64,000 nt of DNA from Streptomyces griseus subsp. griseus (GCF_000720255.1 NZ_JOJE01000041.1:13044-77043); one strand, 5' to 3'. Positions 51,326 through 59,883 are shown, numbered from the stretch's first letter. The notes: generated by a model from the sequence alone, not told the origin. Numbers and translations are program-made.

Positions 51326-52186
51326 TCAGCCCGCGCCCGCGAAATGCTCGCCCACCAGCCCCCGCACCACATCCACGTCCCCGGCGCCGAGCGCCTCCAG
51401 CAAGGCCATGTGCTCCGCCGCGTCGGCCACCAGGTCCGCCCGCCCCCGTGTCGCCGGTCCGCCCACGAGCGGCCACTGGGCCCTGCGGTGCAGATCCTCG
51501 GCGATCCGCACGAGTTGCTCGTTGCCCGAGAGCGCCAGCAACGCGCGGTGGAACGCCCGGTCGGACTCCGCGTACGTGGCGCGGCAGCCGGAGGATGCCG
51601 CACGGACGGTCGCCTCGGCGAGGGGTCGCAGCTCGGCCCACCGCTCCGCCGGCACGGTCCGCGCCAGCCGCAGCATCACCGGCACCTCGATCAGCGCGCG
51701 CACCTCCGCCAGCTCCGCCAGCTCCCGCACCCCGCGCTCGACCACCCGGAACCCGCGGTTGGGGACGACCTCGACGGCACCCTCCAGCGCCAGCTGCTGC
51801 ATCGCCTCCCGCACGGGCGTCGCGGAGACCCCGAACCGCTCCCCGAGCACCGGTGCCGAGTAGACCTCACCCGGTCTGAGCTCTCCCGCGACCAGCGCGG
51901 AGCGCAGCGCGTCGAGGATCTGCCCGCGCACGGAGGAACGCTGCACGACGGGGGGACGAGGACGCGGCAGCGGCGTCTCGCTGTGCGTGTGCTCACCCCG
52001 AACCGCCCGAACCGCCCGGACCGCACGGTCCGCCGCGTCCGCCCCCGCGCAGCCACGGTCCACATCCGCCGCCGTCAGCTGCACCGGAACCCGAACCGCC
52101 CGCGCCTCACCCTCACTCTCACCCTCACCCTCACCCGAGCCCGGGGTGCCCGACACCCCGGCGGGGCCCTGCGTGCCCTGCTTCAC
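51326..52186 (-). CDS. GntR-family regulator (FadR/FCD type)
   Basis: 286 residues from GTG 52186; the preceding GGAGGAGG (52191-52198) is the strongest site here, and the frame continues to 52213. After a ~90-residue disordered lead with a Gly/Glu repeat (GEGEGESEGEA) comes the winged helix (VRGQILDALRSALVAGELRPGEVYSAPVLGERFGVSATPVREAMQQLALEG). An FCD all-helical ligand domain follows (LAEVRALIEVPVMLRLA, DRAFHRALLALSGNEQL, EHMALLEALGAGD). FadR-type members sense organic acids. The target is unknown; the next genes are convergent (MerR) and divergent (FhuF-like). Confidence 0.87.
   Translation of the reverse strand: MKQGTQGPAGVSGTPGSGEGEGESEGEARAVRVPVQLTAADVDRGCAGADAADRAVRAVRAVRGEHTHSETPLPRPRPPVVQRSSVRGQILDALRSALVAGELRPGEVYSAPVLGERFGVSATPVREAMQQLALEGAVEVVPNRGFRVVERGVRELAELAEVRALIEVPVMLRLARTVPAERWAELRPLAEATVRAASSGCRATYAESDRAFHRALLALSGNEQLVRIAEDLHRRAQWPLVGGPATRGRADLVADAAEHMALLEALGAGDVDVVRGLVGEHFAGAG
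52105..52135. repeat. Hexanucleotide CTCACC repeat in the GntR gene
   Basis: About five imperfect copies of CTCACC in tandem, coding the alternating Gly-Glu/Ser tract in the N-terminal lead of the GntR regulator. Being a multiple of three, copy number changes would alter tract length without breaking the frame. Confidence 0.7.
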
Positions 52187-52297
52187 GGGGTCCTCCTCCG
52201 GGGTTGTCAGCACTTGCGGTCATTGCGGGCGGTTGTTACTCACCCGTCAAGCACCTTAGGCGTATCGAGCGCCAGTTCAAATCCCGAACATTCGAGG

Positions 52298-52316
52298 TAA
52301 GGTAAGCCTCACCTTT
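52298..52316 (+). promoter_or_regulatory. Iron box (DmdR/IdeR operator)
   Basis: The 19-bp site TAAGGTAAGCCTCACCTTT matches 14 of 19 positions of the actinobacterial iron-box form TTAGGTTAGGCTCACCTAA. It lies 26 bp upstream of the FhuF-like gene start, where an iron-loaded repressor would block transcription. Confidence 0.75.
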
Positions 52317-52341
52317 CGTCCCCGTGAATCGGTGATCCCGC

Positions 52342-53181
52342 ATGCTCGTGCCCGCTTCGCCCCTCACGGACGCGTACGCACGCCTGACCAAGGCGTATCC
52401 CGGACTGACCGTCACGGAGTCGAGCCCGCGGGACCCCGCCCACCGCGGCGCCGGCTGGACGACCGCCGCCGGACTCGCGCAGGGCGGCAGCGCCATGGAC
52501 GCGTTCCTGGCCTGGGACGAAGCACAGGTGCTGCGCGACTACGGACACCAGGCCCGCCCCGACGTGATCGCGAGCTTCGGCCTGCACCGGTACACCTGGC
52601 CCGCCTGCCTCCTGATCACCGTGCCGTGGTTCACGCTCCGCCGGGTCCCCCGCTTCCCCGTGACGCATGTCTCGTACGACCGGAGCACTCCGGGGGCGAT
52701 GCGGCTGGCCGTACGGACCACCACGTTCGCCTGCCTGCCGGACGACCCGGCGGCCGCGCTGCCCGGTGCCCGGGTGGTCCCGGACGAGGAGGCGCTGCGG
52801 GCGGAGGTGCGGGCGGCGGCGGCCGAGCACCTGGAGCCGGTCCTCGCCGGGTTCGGTCCCCGGATGCGGCGGCGCGGCCGGGCACTGTGGGGCATGGCCA
52901 CCGACGAGGTCGTGGAGGGGCTCTGGTACGTCGCCCATCTTCTCGGCGAGGAGGCACGGGCTCAGCGTGAGCTGGAGCTGCTGCTGCCGGGCGCGACCAA
53001 GCCGTACGTCGGCTCGGCGGCCTTCCGCGAGCTGACCGGGCCGGACGGCGAGTCACTGCCCACCCGGGACCGGGCGAGCTGCTGCATGTTCTACACGGTC
53101 CGCCCCGAGGACACCTGTGCCACCTGCCCGCGCACCTGTGACGCGGAGCGGGTCTCCAGGCTGCTCACCGCCGCCAGTTGA
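52342..53181 (+). CDS. FhuF-like [2Fe-2S] ferric-siderophore reductase
   Basis: 279 residues from ATG 52342. The C-terminus has the FhuF cluster motif C-C-x10-C-x2-C in ASCCMFYTVRPEDTCATCPR. The N-terminal part is the IucA/IucC-like FhuF domain (DVIASFGLHRYTWPACLLITVPW). Such proteins reduce ferric siderophore complexes to free iron in the cytoplasm. The upstream iron box shows it is switched on in iron shortage. No siderophore synthesis or uptake genes are in the window. Confidence 0.87.
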   Translation: MLVPASPLTDAYARLTKAYPGLTVTESSPRDPAHRGAGWTTAAGLAQGGSAMDAFLAWDEAQVLRDYGHQARPDVIASFGLHRYTWPACLLITVPWFTLRRVPRFPVTHVSYDRSTPGAMRLAVRTTTFACLPDDPAAALPGARVVPDEEALRAEVRAAAAEHLEPVLAGFGPRMRRRGRALWGMATDEVVEGLWYVAHLLGEEARAQRELELLLPGATKPYVGSAAFRELTGPDGESLPTRDRASCCMFYTVRPEDTCATCPRTCDAERVSRLLTAAS

Positions 53182-53483
53182 GAGCCCCTCAGTGAAGATC
53201 ACCCGGACGGTCCCGTAGGATCACCCGCGAGTGGGGCTCCCGGTCGGTTACAGGCGATTCACAACTTTCTCACTTCTCACGGGAACTTTCCGTGGAACCA
53301 CCCGTACCGGTAGTCTTATTCGAACTCAGCTCCCGCCCCTCAAGCGGCAGTTCGAGCAGAACGTCGCCCTGGGCATTCCCTTGCACTTCCTTGGCGGCCT
53401 CTTGCCCCGAAAACCCATGAGGGCCGTCGGGATTGGGCCACTATGGCGGGCGTTACGCCCTATCCCAATGCAAGGGACCCCAG
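53182..53483 (+). other. 302-bp gap upstream of the DUF2637 gene
   Basis: No gene recognised. The middle (about 53250-53330) is relatively AT-rich and probably holds the promoter, but I cannot fix the hexamers. A small GGGCG/CGCCC hairpin lies at about 53447-53459. AAGGG precedes the next ATG. Confidence 0.45.
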
Positions 53484-54527
53484 ATGAGATTGACCGACAT
53501 ATCGCTGAACTGGCTGCTTCCCGGCGCCGTACTGCTCCTGGGCATGCTGGCGGCGGTAGCGGTGCTCGCGCGCGGCAAGCGCAGCTCGGGGAAGGACACG
53601 AGCGCGGACGACTCGTGGGAGCGCAGCGAGGAGCGCCGCAGGCGCAAGGAAGCCGTCTACGGCACGGCCTCCTACGTCCTCCTCTTCTGCTGTGCCGCGG
53701 TCGCGGCCGCACTCTCCTTCCACGGCCTGGTCGGATTCGGCGAGCAGAACCTCGGCCTCTCCGGCGGCTGGCAGTACCTGGTCCCGTTCGGTCTGGACGG
53801 CGCGGCGATGTTCTGCTCCGTACTCGCCGTGCGCGAGGCCAGCCACGGTGACGCGGCCCTCGGCTCCCGGATACTGGTGTGGACGTTCGCCCTCGCCGCC
53901 GCCTGGTTCAACTGGGTGCACGCGCCGCGCGGCGCGGGCCACGCCGGTGCCCCGCACTTCTTCGCCGGTATGTCGCTCTCCGCGGCCGTTCTGTTCGACC
54001 GGGCCCTGAAGCAGACCCGTCGGGCCGCCCTGCGCGAGCAGGGGCTGGTGCCCAGGCCGCTGCCCCAGATCCGTATCGTCCGCTGGCTGCGGGCGCCGCG
54101 TGAGACGTACGGCGCCTGGTCGCTGATGCTCCTGGAGAACGTGCGCAGCCTCGACGAGGCGGTCGAGGAGGTCCGCGAGGACAAGCGCCAGAAGGAGGAG
54201 ACCCGGCAGCGGCGGCGTGGCCAGCAGCGGGTCGAGCGCGCGCAGCTCAAGGCCATCAGCCGGGGCCACCGCGGCTTCGTCGGCCGCGGCGCCGGACGTC
54301 AGGTCGAGACCGCCGCTCTGGAGCGCGCCTCCTCCTCGGTCTCCGCGGAGCCTGCCATATCCGGCGCGGAGGAGCTGCCCGTACGCACCCGCCCTTCGCT
54401 GCAGCCCGTCCGCCACGGCTCTGAGCCGAAGACGGTCGACCTCACCGCGGAGGACGACACCATGGCCCTGCCGCGACTCGACTCCCTCGAGCGCAAGCTC
54501 AAGGACCTGGAGCAGCAGTTCGGCTGA
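53484..54527 (+). CDS. DUF2637 membrane protein
   Basis: 347 residues from ATG 53484 with AAGGG upstream. One membrane segment at about 8-29, then a charged stretch, then three or four more between about 58 and 175 (YVLLFCCAAVAAALSFHGLVGFG, GLDGAAMFCSVLAVREA, ILVWTFALAAAWFNWVH, FFAGMSLSAAVLF), the DUF2637 pattern. A long charged cytoplasmic tail (EEVREDKRQKEETRQRRRGQQRVERAQ) is likely coiled coil and ends in a Leu-rich helix. DUF2637 occurs in Streptomyces chromosomal and plasmid-transfer proteins; the role here is unknown. Confidence 0.8.
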   Translation: MRLTDISLNWLLPGAVLLLGMLAAVAVLARGKRSSGKDTSADDSWERSEERRRRKEAVYGTASYVLLFCCAAVAAALSFHGLVGFGEQNLGLSGGWQYLVPFGLDGAAMFCSVLAVREASHGDAALGSRILVWTFALAAAWFNWVHAPRGAGHAGAPHFFAGMSLSAAVLFDRALKQTRRAALREQGLVPRPLPQIRIVRWLRAPRETYGAWSLMLLENVRSLDEAVEEVREDKRQKEETRQRRRGQQRVERAQLKAISRGHRGFVGRGAGRQVETAALERASSSVSAEPAISGAEELPVRTRPSLQPVRHGSEPKTVDLTAEDDTMALPRLDSLERKLKDLEQQFG

Positions 54528-54541
54528 CCTGCTCGACGAGC

Positions 54542-54588
54542 ACAACGGGAAGGGGCGTGACCCGCTGGGTCACGCCCCTTCCCGTTGT
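54542..54588. terminator. Perfect 22-bp hairpin terminator
   Basis: A perfect 22-bp stem (54542-54563 with 54567-54588) and a 3-base loop GCT. It lies 14 bp after the DUF2637 stop and 19 bp before the stop of the convergent ATPase gene, so it serves both strands. Confidence 0.9.
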
Positions 54589-54607
54589 CGTCGGTCCGCC
54601 GCCCCGC

Positions 54608-55096
54608 TCACGCCGCCCCGGCTTCCAGGTCGAACCACACCGCCTTGCCCACCCCGTGCGCCCGGACGCCCCACGCGTCGGCGAGGGACTGCACCAGGAC
54701 GAGGCCCCTGCCGTGGGTGCCGTCGCCGACGTCGGGTGCGCACAACCGGGGCCTGCGGCCCACGAAGTCCCGCACCTCCACATGAAGGCCACGCGGGCCG
54801 ACGGTCGCTGTCAGGACCGCTTCGCGGTCGGTGTGAACGAGCGCGTTGGTGACAAGCTCGCTGGTGAGCAGTTCCGCGATGTCGGACCGCCCGGGCTTCC
54901 CCCACTGTCGCAACAGCTCGCGCAGTGCCCGGCGCGCCTCGGGCACCGCCCTCAGGTCCGCCCGTCCGAGTCTGCGCCTGAGTTGGGGCGCCTGGGCCTG
55001 ATCCCCCGCGTCGTCGGTCTGATCCTCCGCCGTCTCCGTCTTCGCCGAGGTTTTCGCGATCGCCATGGAACCGCTGCCTCGTGCCTGCCTCTTCAT
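54608..55096 (-). CDS. Anti-sigma-type HATPase (SpoIIAB/RsbW-like)
   Basis: 162 residues from ATG 55096 (ATG 55066 also possible). After a ~40-residue acidic lead, the GHKL ATPase domain shows the N-box ELLTSELVTNALVHTD and the G-box GDGTHGRGLVLVQSLADAWG. This is the single-domain HATPase_c_2 type that is very abundant in Streptomyces. It may bind a sigma factor or an anti-sigma antagonist. No partner gene is adjacent. Confidence 0.85.
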   Translation of the reverse strand: MKRQARGSGSMAIAKTSAKTETAEDQTDDAGDQAQAPQLRRRLGRADLRAVPEARRALRELLRQWGKPGRSDIAELLTSELVTNALVHTDREAVLTATVGPRGLHVEVRDFVGRRPRLCAPDVGDGTHGRGLVLVQSLADAWGVRAHGVGKAVWFDLEAGAA

Positions 55097-55402
55097 GACC
55101 CCCGCCCGCGTGCCGATGTCGGTTCCCCTCCTGCTCGAACACGTTCACGGGGATCCTTGCCCGATGGGCACGCGGGCCAGTCATGTCCAAACGTCAACGA
55201 CCAGGTGTTCGGCCAATCCGGCGATACCCCCCGCATGTCCGCCAGGTGTCCGGATCCATGCCTGGGCGGGTGGACGACCTCCGGACATCGCTTTCCAAAC
55301 CGCCGAGGAGACAGCCCCGCAGGACGACCGAACCCTGGTGGAGGCGCGCCCGGAGCGCGCCATGGGGCAGTTCGTGCGTCCGACGCAGTGAGGGGGGAGG
55401 CG
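55097..55402. other. 306-bp gap between the ATPase gene and the mannosidase relic
   Basis: No gene recognised. It should hold the promoter of the leftward ATPase gene. Its right end reads as weakly coding DNA that stops at about 55391, possibly more debris. Confidence 0.4.
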
Positions 55403-56090
55403 GTGATCGACCCGGGCTCCACCGGCGACGGCCCTGGCTTCCAGGCCGAGGGACTGCTGTACGACTCCGCCGGGGTGCCGCTCAAGGGCGGGCATCCGCG
55501 CAACCGGCACCTGACGGTCGCCGTTCCGGCACACGGCGGCGAACCCGTGCGTCCGCTCTGCGATGCGGCCGAGAGGTGTGCCGGCTGGTGCTGGACGTGG
55601 AGGTGCTGTCGGAGCTGATGCACGAGCTGGACCCGGGCCGCTCCGACCGCCACGAGACCCTGCGCGCCCCGCAGGACCTGCTGGACGCTCTCGACCTGCA
55701 CGACATCCCCGGCACGGCCGCCGCGGCCCGAGCCGCCCTGGCCGGCGTACTGTCGACGCCCCGCACGCACACTGGGAGCGCGTCAAGAAGGCCGGGGCGG
55801 ACGGCACCTGGGCGCCGGTCGGCTCGATGTGGGTGGAAATCGGACGCCGACATGCCGGGCGGGGAGGCCCTCGCCCGCCAACTCGGGCACGGAAAGCGCT
55901 TCTTCTTCGAGGAACCGGGGGTGGAGACGGCGGAGACCCGGCTGCCGGACTCCTTCGGCTGCACCGCCGCTTTCCCACAGCTCGCGAAGTTGGCCGGAAT
56001 CCGCTGGTTCCTCACTCAGAAACTCAGCTGGAACCAGCCCAACCGCGTGGCCCGCGGGTTCGAGATCCGTACGGCACGGCTGCGGCGGGC
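55403..56090 (+). pseudogene. GH38 alpha-mannosidase relic (frameshifted, internally deleted, C-terminus lost)
   Basis: Pieces of one GH38 protein appear in order but in changing frames. The N-terminal part is at 55403-55560 (GDGPGFQAEGLLYDSAGVPLKG, HPRNRHL), then LDVEVLSELMHELDPG to GTAAAARAALAGVL in another frame. HWERVKKAGADGTWAPVGSMWVE follows in a third, then DMPGGEALARQLGHGKRFFFEE and LPDSFGCTAAFPQLAKLAGIRWFLTQK back in the second. The GHAHID metal region that should lie between the second and third pieces is deleted. The gene stops after SWNQPN; the remaining several hundred residues are absent. It cannot make an active enzyme. Confidence 0.75.
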
Positions 56091-56098
56091 GTCAGGTG

Positions 56099-56563
56099 CT
56101 ACGAGGACTCCAGGCCCTTGGTGCCGATGTGGATGATCCGGTGACTGCGGCTCATGTCCACGACCAGCTTGGTCGTGGAGCCGTCGCCCCAGGTCAGGGT
56201 GATGCCGACCTCGGTGTAGTCGGCGGTGCCGTTGTCCGTGACCTTCCACTGGACCGGCACGTTCTGGGCCCGCAGGACGCCGTCGGCGCCGTTCTTCGCC
56301 TCCCAGGCCGCCAGCTCCTTCAGTGTGGTGGGGTGGATGTAGTACTTCCGCAGTTCCTCCGCCAGCCTGCCGCCCCGGTCCGGGTCGCTCTTGGCGTCGA
56401 TGTAGGCGCCGTAGAAGTCGGCGGTGCGGGTGACCGAGTCCGACGGCTTGCCGGTCACCGAGCGCGGTGCGCCGGCGGACGCCTGGGCCGACACTCCGAT
56501 GCCGAGGGCCAGGGCGAGACCGGCGGCGAGAGCGGCGCGACGTGTGGCGTTCTTGCGGTACAT
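56099..56563 (-). CDS. Small secreted protein of unknown function
   Basis: 154 residues. A clear signal peptide (MYRKNATRRAALAAGLALALG ... AQASA, about 31 residues), then an ~120-residue domain with helices (ADFYGAYIDAKSDPDRGGRLAEELRKYYI, LKELAAWEAKNGADGVL) and C-terminal strands (VPVQWKVTDNGTADYTEVGITLTWGDGSTTKLVVDMS). The shape suggests a small cystatin/NTF2-like fold, but I do not recognise a family. It lies beside another secreted-protein gene in the same direction. Confidence 0.65.
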   Translation of the reverse strand: MYRKNATRRAALAAGLALALGIGVSAQASAGAPRSVTGKPSDSVTRTADFYGAYIDAKSDPDRGGRLAEELRKYYIHPTTLKELAAWEAKNGADGVLRAQNVPVQWKVTDNGTADYTEVGITLTWGDGSTTKLVVDMSRSHRIIHIGTKGLESS

Positions 56564-56687
56564 GTGCGGTGTTCCCGGTTTCTGCGGCTGCCTGTGCTCG
56601 ATGCGTTGGGTGTGGTGTTCGCGGCGCCGCCGCCCTCCCGACCCCCGTGGCGGGAGGGCGACGGCGCGGTTCTCGTACGGCCGTCGG

Positions 56688-57308
56688 TCAGTGGAGCTTG
56701 TTGACGGCCGTGGTGGTCGTCTTCTTGAACGCCTTCACCGGTGCGTCGGCGAAGTCGCCCATCTGGCCCCAGTCCACGACCGTCACCGTCGTGCCGTCCC
56801 GGCCGACGGAGAGGAGACGGATGTCGGTGGCGCCCCAGGAGGTCTCGGTGTGCAGGCCGTAGAGTTGGGCGCCCTCCTCGACGGGCAGCGTGCCGTAGTC
56901 CTTGAGCGTGACCTCGATCTCCGGGTCGGCCTCCTCGGCCCGCTGCGGACAGGACGCGATGTCCTGGTTCACCCGCGCGACTCGGCCTTTCGCCGCGCGG
57001 ACACTGGGCAGTTCTACGCTGACCTGACGGGCGGTCGTGTCGAGGTCGTTCCGGAACGCGCGGTACCAGGTGTCCCGGCCGCCGCCGAGCGCCATGCTCA
57101 GGCAGGTGTCCGCCTCCACTTCCTCCGGTACGCCGGCGGTGACCGGGCCGGCCGTCCAGGACGAGGTGGCGTGCGGCGGGAGATCCTTGGCCGAGAGGAA
57201 ACCGGGCGCCCGGGTGGCTGCCCCCGCCGGTGCGGCGAGCGCGGTACCGGCGACGAGACCTGCGGCGGCGAGTGCGGTGAGCGCGCCTGCTCGGGTGCGC
57301 TTGGGCAT
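56688..57308 (-). CDS. Secreted protein of unknown function (sensor-like domain)
   Basis: 206 residues from ATG 57308 (GGGGGA upstream); the frame runs open into the tandem repeats. The signal peptide is MPKRTRAGALTALAAAGLVAGTALAAPAGA. The mature part has two Cys (DTCLSMALGGG and DIASCPQRAEE), likely a disulfide, and alternating strands as in extracytoplasmic sensor domains of the PknH_C/lipoprotein type. Directly upstream are four 17-bp tandem repeats. It is divergent from a membrane-anchored HTH protein gene. Confidence 0.6.
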   Translation of the reverse strand: MPKRTRAGALTALAAAGLVAGTALAAPAGAATRAPGFLSAKDLPPHATSSWTAGPVTAGVPEEVEADTCLSMALGGGRDTWYRAFRNDLDTTARQVSVELPSVRAAKGRVARVNQDIASCPQRAEEADPEIEVTLKDYGTLPVEEGAQLYGLHTETSWGATDIRLLSVGRDGTTVTVVDWGQMGDFADAPVKAFKKTTTTAVNKLH

Positions 57309-57321
57309 GGTTGTCCCCCGT

Positions 57322-57383
57322 GGGTGAGTGCGGTGCATGGGTGAGTGCGGTACATGGGTGAGTGCGGTACATGGGTGAGTGCG
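57322..57383. repeat. Four 17-bp tandem repeats of GGGTGAGTGCGGTACAT
   Basis: Copies start at 57322, 57339, 57356 and 57373. The first has one change (G for A in GTACAT) and the last is partial. They sit 14 bp upstream of the leftward secreted-protein gene, in its leader or promoter, and 190 bp from the divergent HTH gene. Confidence 0.85.
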
Positions 57384-57574
57384 AGTGGTCGCCGCGGCGC
57401 CGGTGTGGTCGGTCCGGCCCTGGTCGGTGCGGCCCCAGAAGCATCAGCCGTCACGGCCGCCCGATGCAACGGTTCGCGGCCGATCCGCCGGCCTGGAACC
57501 ATCCCAGCCCATCTGACGTGCAGGTATGAGAGAGCCTGGGATGCCGTCCCGGGCCGGAGGATCACGGGGGAACG

Positions 57575-58918
57575 GTGCCGAGGGGTGACGACGTCGCGGA
57601 GTTCGCGGCGCTGCTGACGGAACTGAAGGCGCGCACGGACCGCAGCTACGGTTCCCTCGCGCGCCGACTCAACATGAACACCTCCACGCTGCACCGCTAC
57701 TGCGCCGGAGAAGCGGTACCGCAGGACTTCGCCCCCGTCGAGCGACTGGCGGTGTTCTGCGGGGCGTCGGCAGAGGAACGCCTGGAACTCCACCGCCGAT
57801 GGCTGCTGGCAGTGGCGGCACGACAACGGCCTCGAGGCGGGGCGGAGGCGGAGGCGGCGGTACGGGAGAACGTCGTACGGTCGGCAGAACGGCCGCCGCC
57901 TGCGCAGGCGGGGGACGCTGCCGAGCCACCGGCAACCACGGCCCCGGCCGAACCCACCGAACCGGCGACCGCCCCCCGGCCCTGGTACCGCCGCAGGCGG
58001 GTCACCGTCAGTGCGGCTGCCGCCTGTGCGTTGTTGGCGACGCTGGGCGGGCTGGCGGCGTTACCCTCCGATCACCCCTCCGGCGGGGACGCGGCGCGGC
58101 GGCCCGGCGCTTCCTCGACGCTGACACGCACATCCCCGTCCCCTCCCACCGCGTCACCCAGCCGCTCGACCTCGCCGAGCCCGAGCCCCTCCGCCAGTGG
58201 CTCCAAGAACGCCTCGCCCAGGTCCGCCACCTCCGGGAAGACCGCCGACTCGCCCGCCCCCAGCACCAGCTCCACCGCGCACGACGGCAACGCTCCGGTC
58301 GTCGTGCCGCTCGCCTGGACCGCCGACTCGCAGGTGTGGCAGCTGGGTTGCGGCCACGACTACGTCATCGACAAGGCACCCGCGCAGGTCCCGCCGCCCC
58401 CGGTCGCGCAGGACGCCGGGACGTGGGCGGCGACGCAGAACGCGGTGCACGGCCGGGAGACGAACGTGCGGATCTCGGTGCAGGGTCGCAGCTCCACGGC
58501 CGTCGTCCTGGAGGCGCTCCGGGTCCGGGTGGTGGGGCGCGCGCAGCCCACCCCCGGCAACGCCTATGCCATGGACCAGGGCTGCGGCGGCTCGATCAGC
58601 CCCCGCTACTTCGCCGTGAACCTGGACGCCGACCGCCCCATCGCCCGCTCGGTCCCCGGCAGCGACGAGGGCACGCCGATCCCGGCGGTGCGGCTTCCGT
58701 ACCGTGTCTCCGCCGAGGATCCGGAGGTGCTGCTGGTCACCGCCCGGACGGAAGGCTGTGACTGCCGCTGGTACCTGGAACTCGACTGGTCGTCGCAGGG
58801 CCACAGCGGCACGGTCCGCATCGACGACCGAGGCCGCCCGTTCCGCACGACCGGCATCAAAGGCCTCCCCCGCTACATGTACGACACCTCGGAGCGCCAC
58901 TGGCGTCCCTACTCCTAG
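57575..58918 (+). CDS. Membrane-anchored HTH protein with extracytoplasmic C-terminal domain
   Basis: 447 residues from GTG 57575 (GGGGGA upstream). The N-terminal ~75 residues are an XRE-like helix-turn-helix (EFAALLTELKARTDRSYGSLARRLNMNTSTLHRYCAGEAVP). A Pro/Ala/Glu linker, one membrane helix (about 148-168), then a ~65-residue Ser/Pro/Thr linker follow. The C-terminal ~200-residue outside domain has paired Cys (LGCGHDY, DQGCGGS, EGCDCRW). The design suits a one-protein transmembrane regulator that senses an outside signal. The outside domain is not one I recognise. Confidence 0.7.
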   Translation: MPRGDDVAEFAALLTELKARTDRSYGSLARRLNMNTSTLHRYCAGEAVPQDFAPVERLAVFCGASAEERLELHRRWLLAVAARQRPRGGAEAEAAVRENVVRSAERPPPAQAGDAAEPPATTAPAEPTEPATAPRPWYRRRRVTVSAAAACALLATLGGLAALPSDHPSGGDAARRPGASSTLTRTSPSPPTASPSRSTSPSPSPSASGSKNASPRSATSGKTADSPAPSTSSTAHDGNAPVVVPLAWTADSQVWQLGCGHDYVIDKAPAQVPPPPVAQDAGTWAATQNAVHGRETNVRISVQGRSSTAVVLEALRVRVVGRAQPTPGNAYAMDQGCGGSISPRYFAVNLDADRPIARSVPGSDEGTPIPAVRLPYRVSAEDPEVLLVTARTEGCDCRWYLELDWSSQGHSGTVRIDDRGRPFRTTGIKGLPRYMYDTSERHWRPYS

Positions 58919-59043
58919 ACGGCGTAGCGGGCATGATCACACTCCGGACAACACCCGCCGCGTCGGAAGTGGACCTGCTTCAATGCCTCTTCATGTGACG
59001 GGGCTCCTGAACCGACGGCGCCCGCAGGACCACCTCGGAGGCG

Positions 59044-59883
59044 ATGATGCTCGGAAGGGGCACGAGGTTGCTCGCGGGCGCCATGGTCGTGGTGTGTGTG
59101 GTGCTCGTCGGCCCCAGTGCGCCAGGCGGTGACCTCTTCGCGAGGCCGCTGCCCGTCGGAGCCGTCAAGGATGTCGTACCGAACCGGGTGATGACGTGGA
59201 ACATCTGCAACCCGTGCGGGGCGAGCAACCTCGACCGGGCGGCGGAAATCGCCACGTATGCTCCGCAGGTCGTCGGTCTGCAAGAAGCGTGTGTGCGTGA
59301 CGTCGAAAGGATCCGGGACTACCTGGAGAACTTCTACGGGCTGGTTTACCACGTCGCGTACGGCACGGTCCTTCGCAAATGGGGCCGCTGCGGAGGAGTG
59401 CCGTGGAGTCCGGGACGCTACGGCCAGGCGGTGCTCTCGGCGGCGCCGATGACGGACGTCGTCAACGTGGAGTATCCCGACGGCGGGTCCGAAGACCGCG
59501 GGTACATGGCAGTGACCACCACCGTTGGCGGTAAGACCGTCCGGGTCTTCGACACGCACCTCGCCCAGCGACGTCAAGAGTCGGTCCGAGCAGGCCAGAC
59601 CGCCGTACTCGCCGCAGACGTGGCCCGGTACGACCGCGTGATCCTTCTCGGCGACTTCAACGCCACGCCGGACGCCCCCGAACTCTCCGCGATATGGGAA
59701 CTGGCCGCGGATACAGACCCTCAGTGCCGTCCCCCGCGCATCGACACGTGCGAGCCGACCACCGACTGGCAGCTCAAGTTCGACTACATCTTCCTGCGAG
59801 GTGTCGTGCCGCTCGAGCGCCGTGTGCACGCGACCCCGTACTCCGATCACCACCTGCTGCTCAGCGAACTGGATCCGACCTGA
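59044..59883 (+). CDS. Secreted endonuclease/exonuclease/phosphatase (EEP) family protein
   Basis: 279 residues. The signal sequence is hydrophobic (LLAGAMVVVCVVLVGPSAPG). EEP/DNase I motifs are complete: VMTWNICN, VGLQEAC with the metal Glu, VFDTHLAQRR, ILLGDFNATPDAP with Asp and Asn, and C-terminal YSDHHLLL with the catalytic Asp-His. Extra Cys pairs (CNPCG, CRPP..DTC) suggest disulfides outside the cell. It cleaves a phosphodiester or phosphomonoester; a nuclease, sphingomyelinase-like enzyme or inositol phosphatase are all possible. Confidence 0.82.
   Translation: MMLGRGTRLLAGAMVVVCVVLVGPSAPGGDLFARPLPVGAVKDVVPNRVMTWNICNPCGASNLDRAAEIATYAPQVVGLQEACVRDVERIRDYLENFYGLVYHVAYGTVLRKWGRCGGVPWSPGRYGQAVLSAAPMTDVVNVEYPDGGSEDRGYMAVTTTVGGKTVRVFDTHLAQRRQESVRAGQTAVLAADVARYDRVILLGDFNATPDAPELSAIWELAADTDPQCRPPRIDTCEPTTDWQLKFDYIFLRGVVPLERRVHATPYSDHHLLLSELDPT

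Noticed and set aside
52272..52290. tRNA-like T-loop sequence AGTTCAAATCCCGA
   Set aside because: No acceptor, D or anticodon arms can be folded around it.
57322..57383. Possible CRISPR-like array
   Set aside because: The copies abut directly with a 17-bp period and have no spacers, and there are no cas genes.
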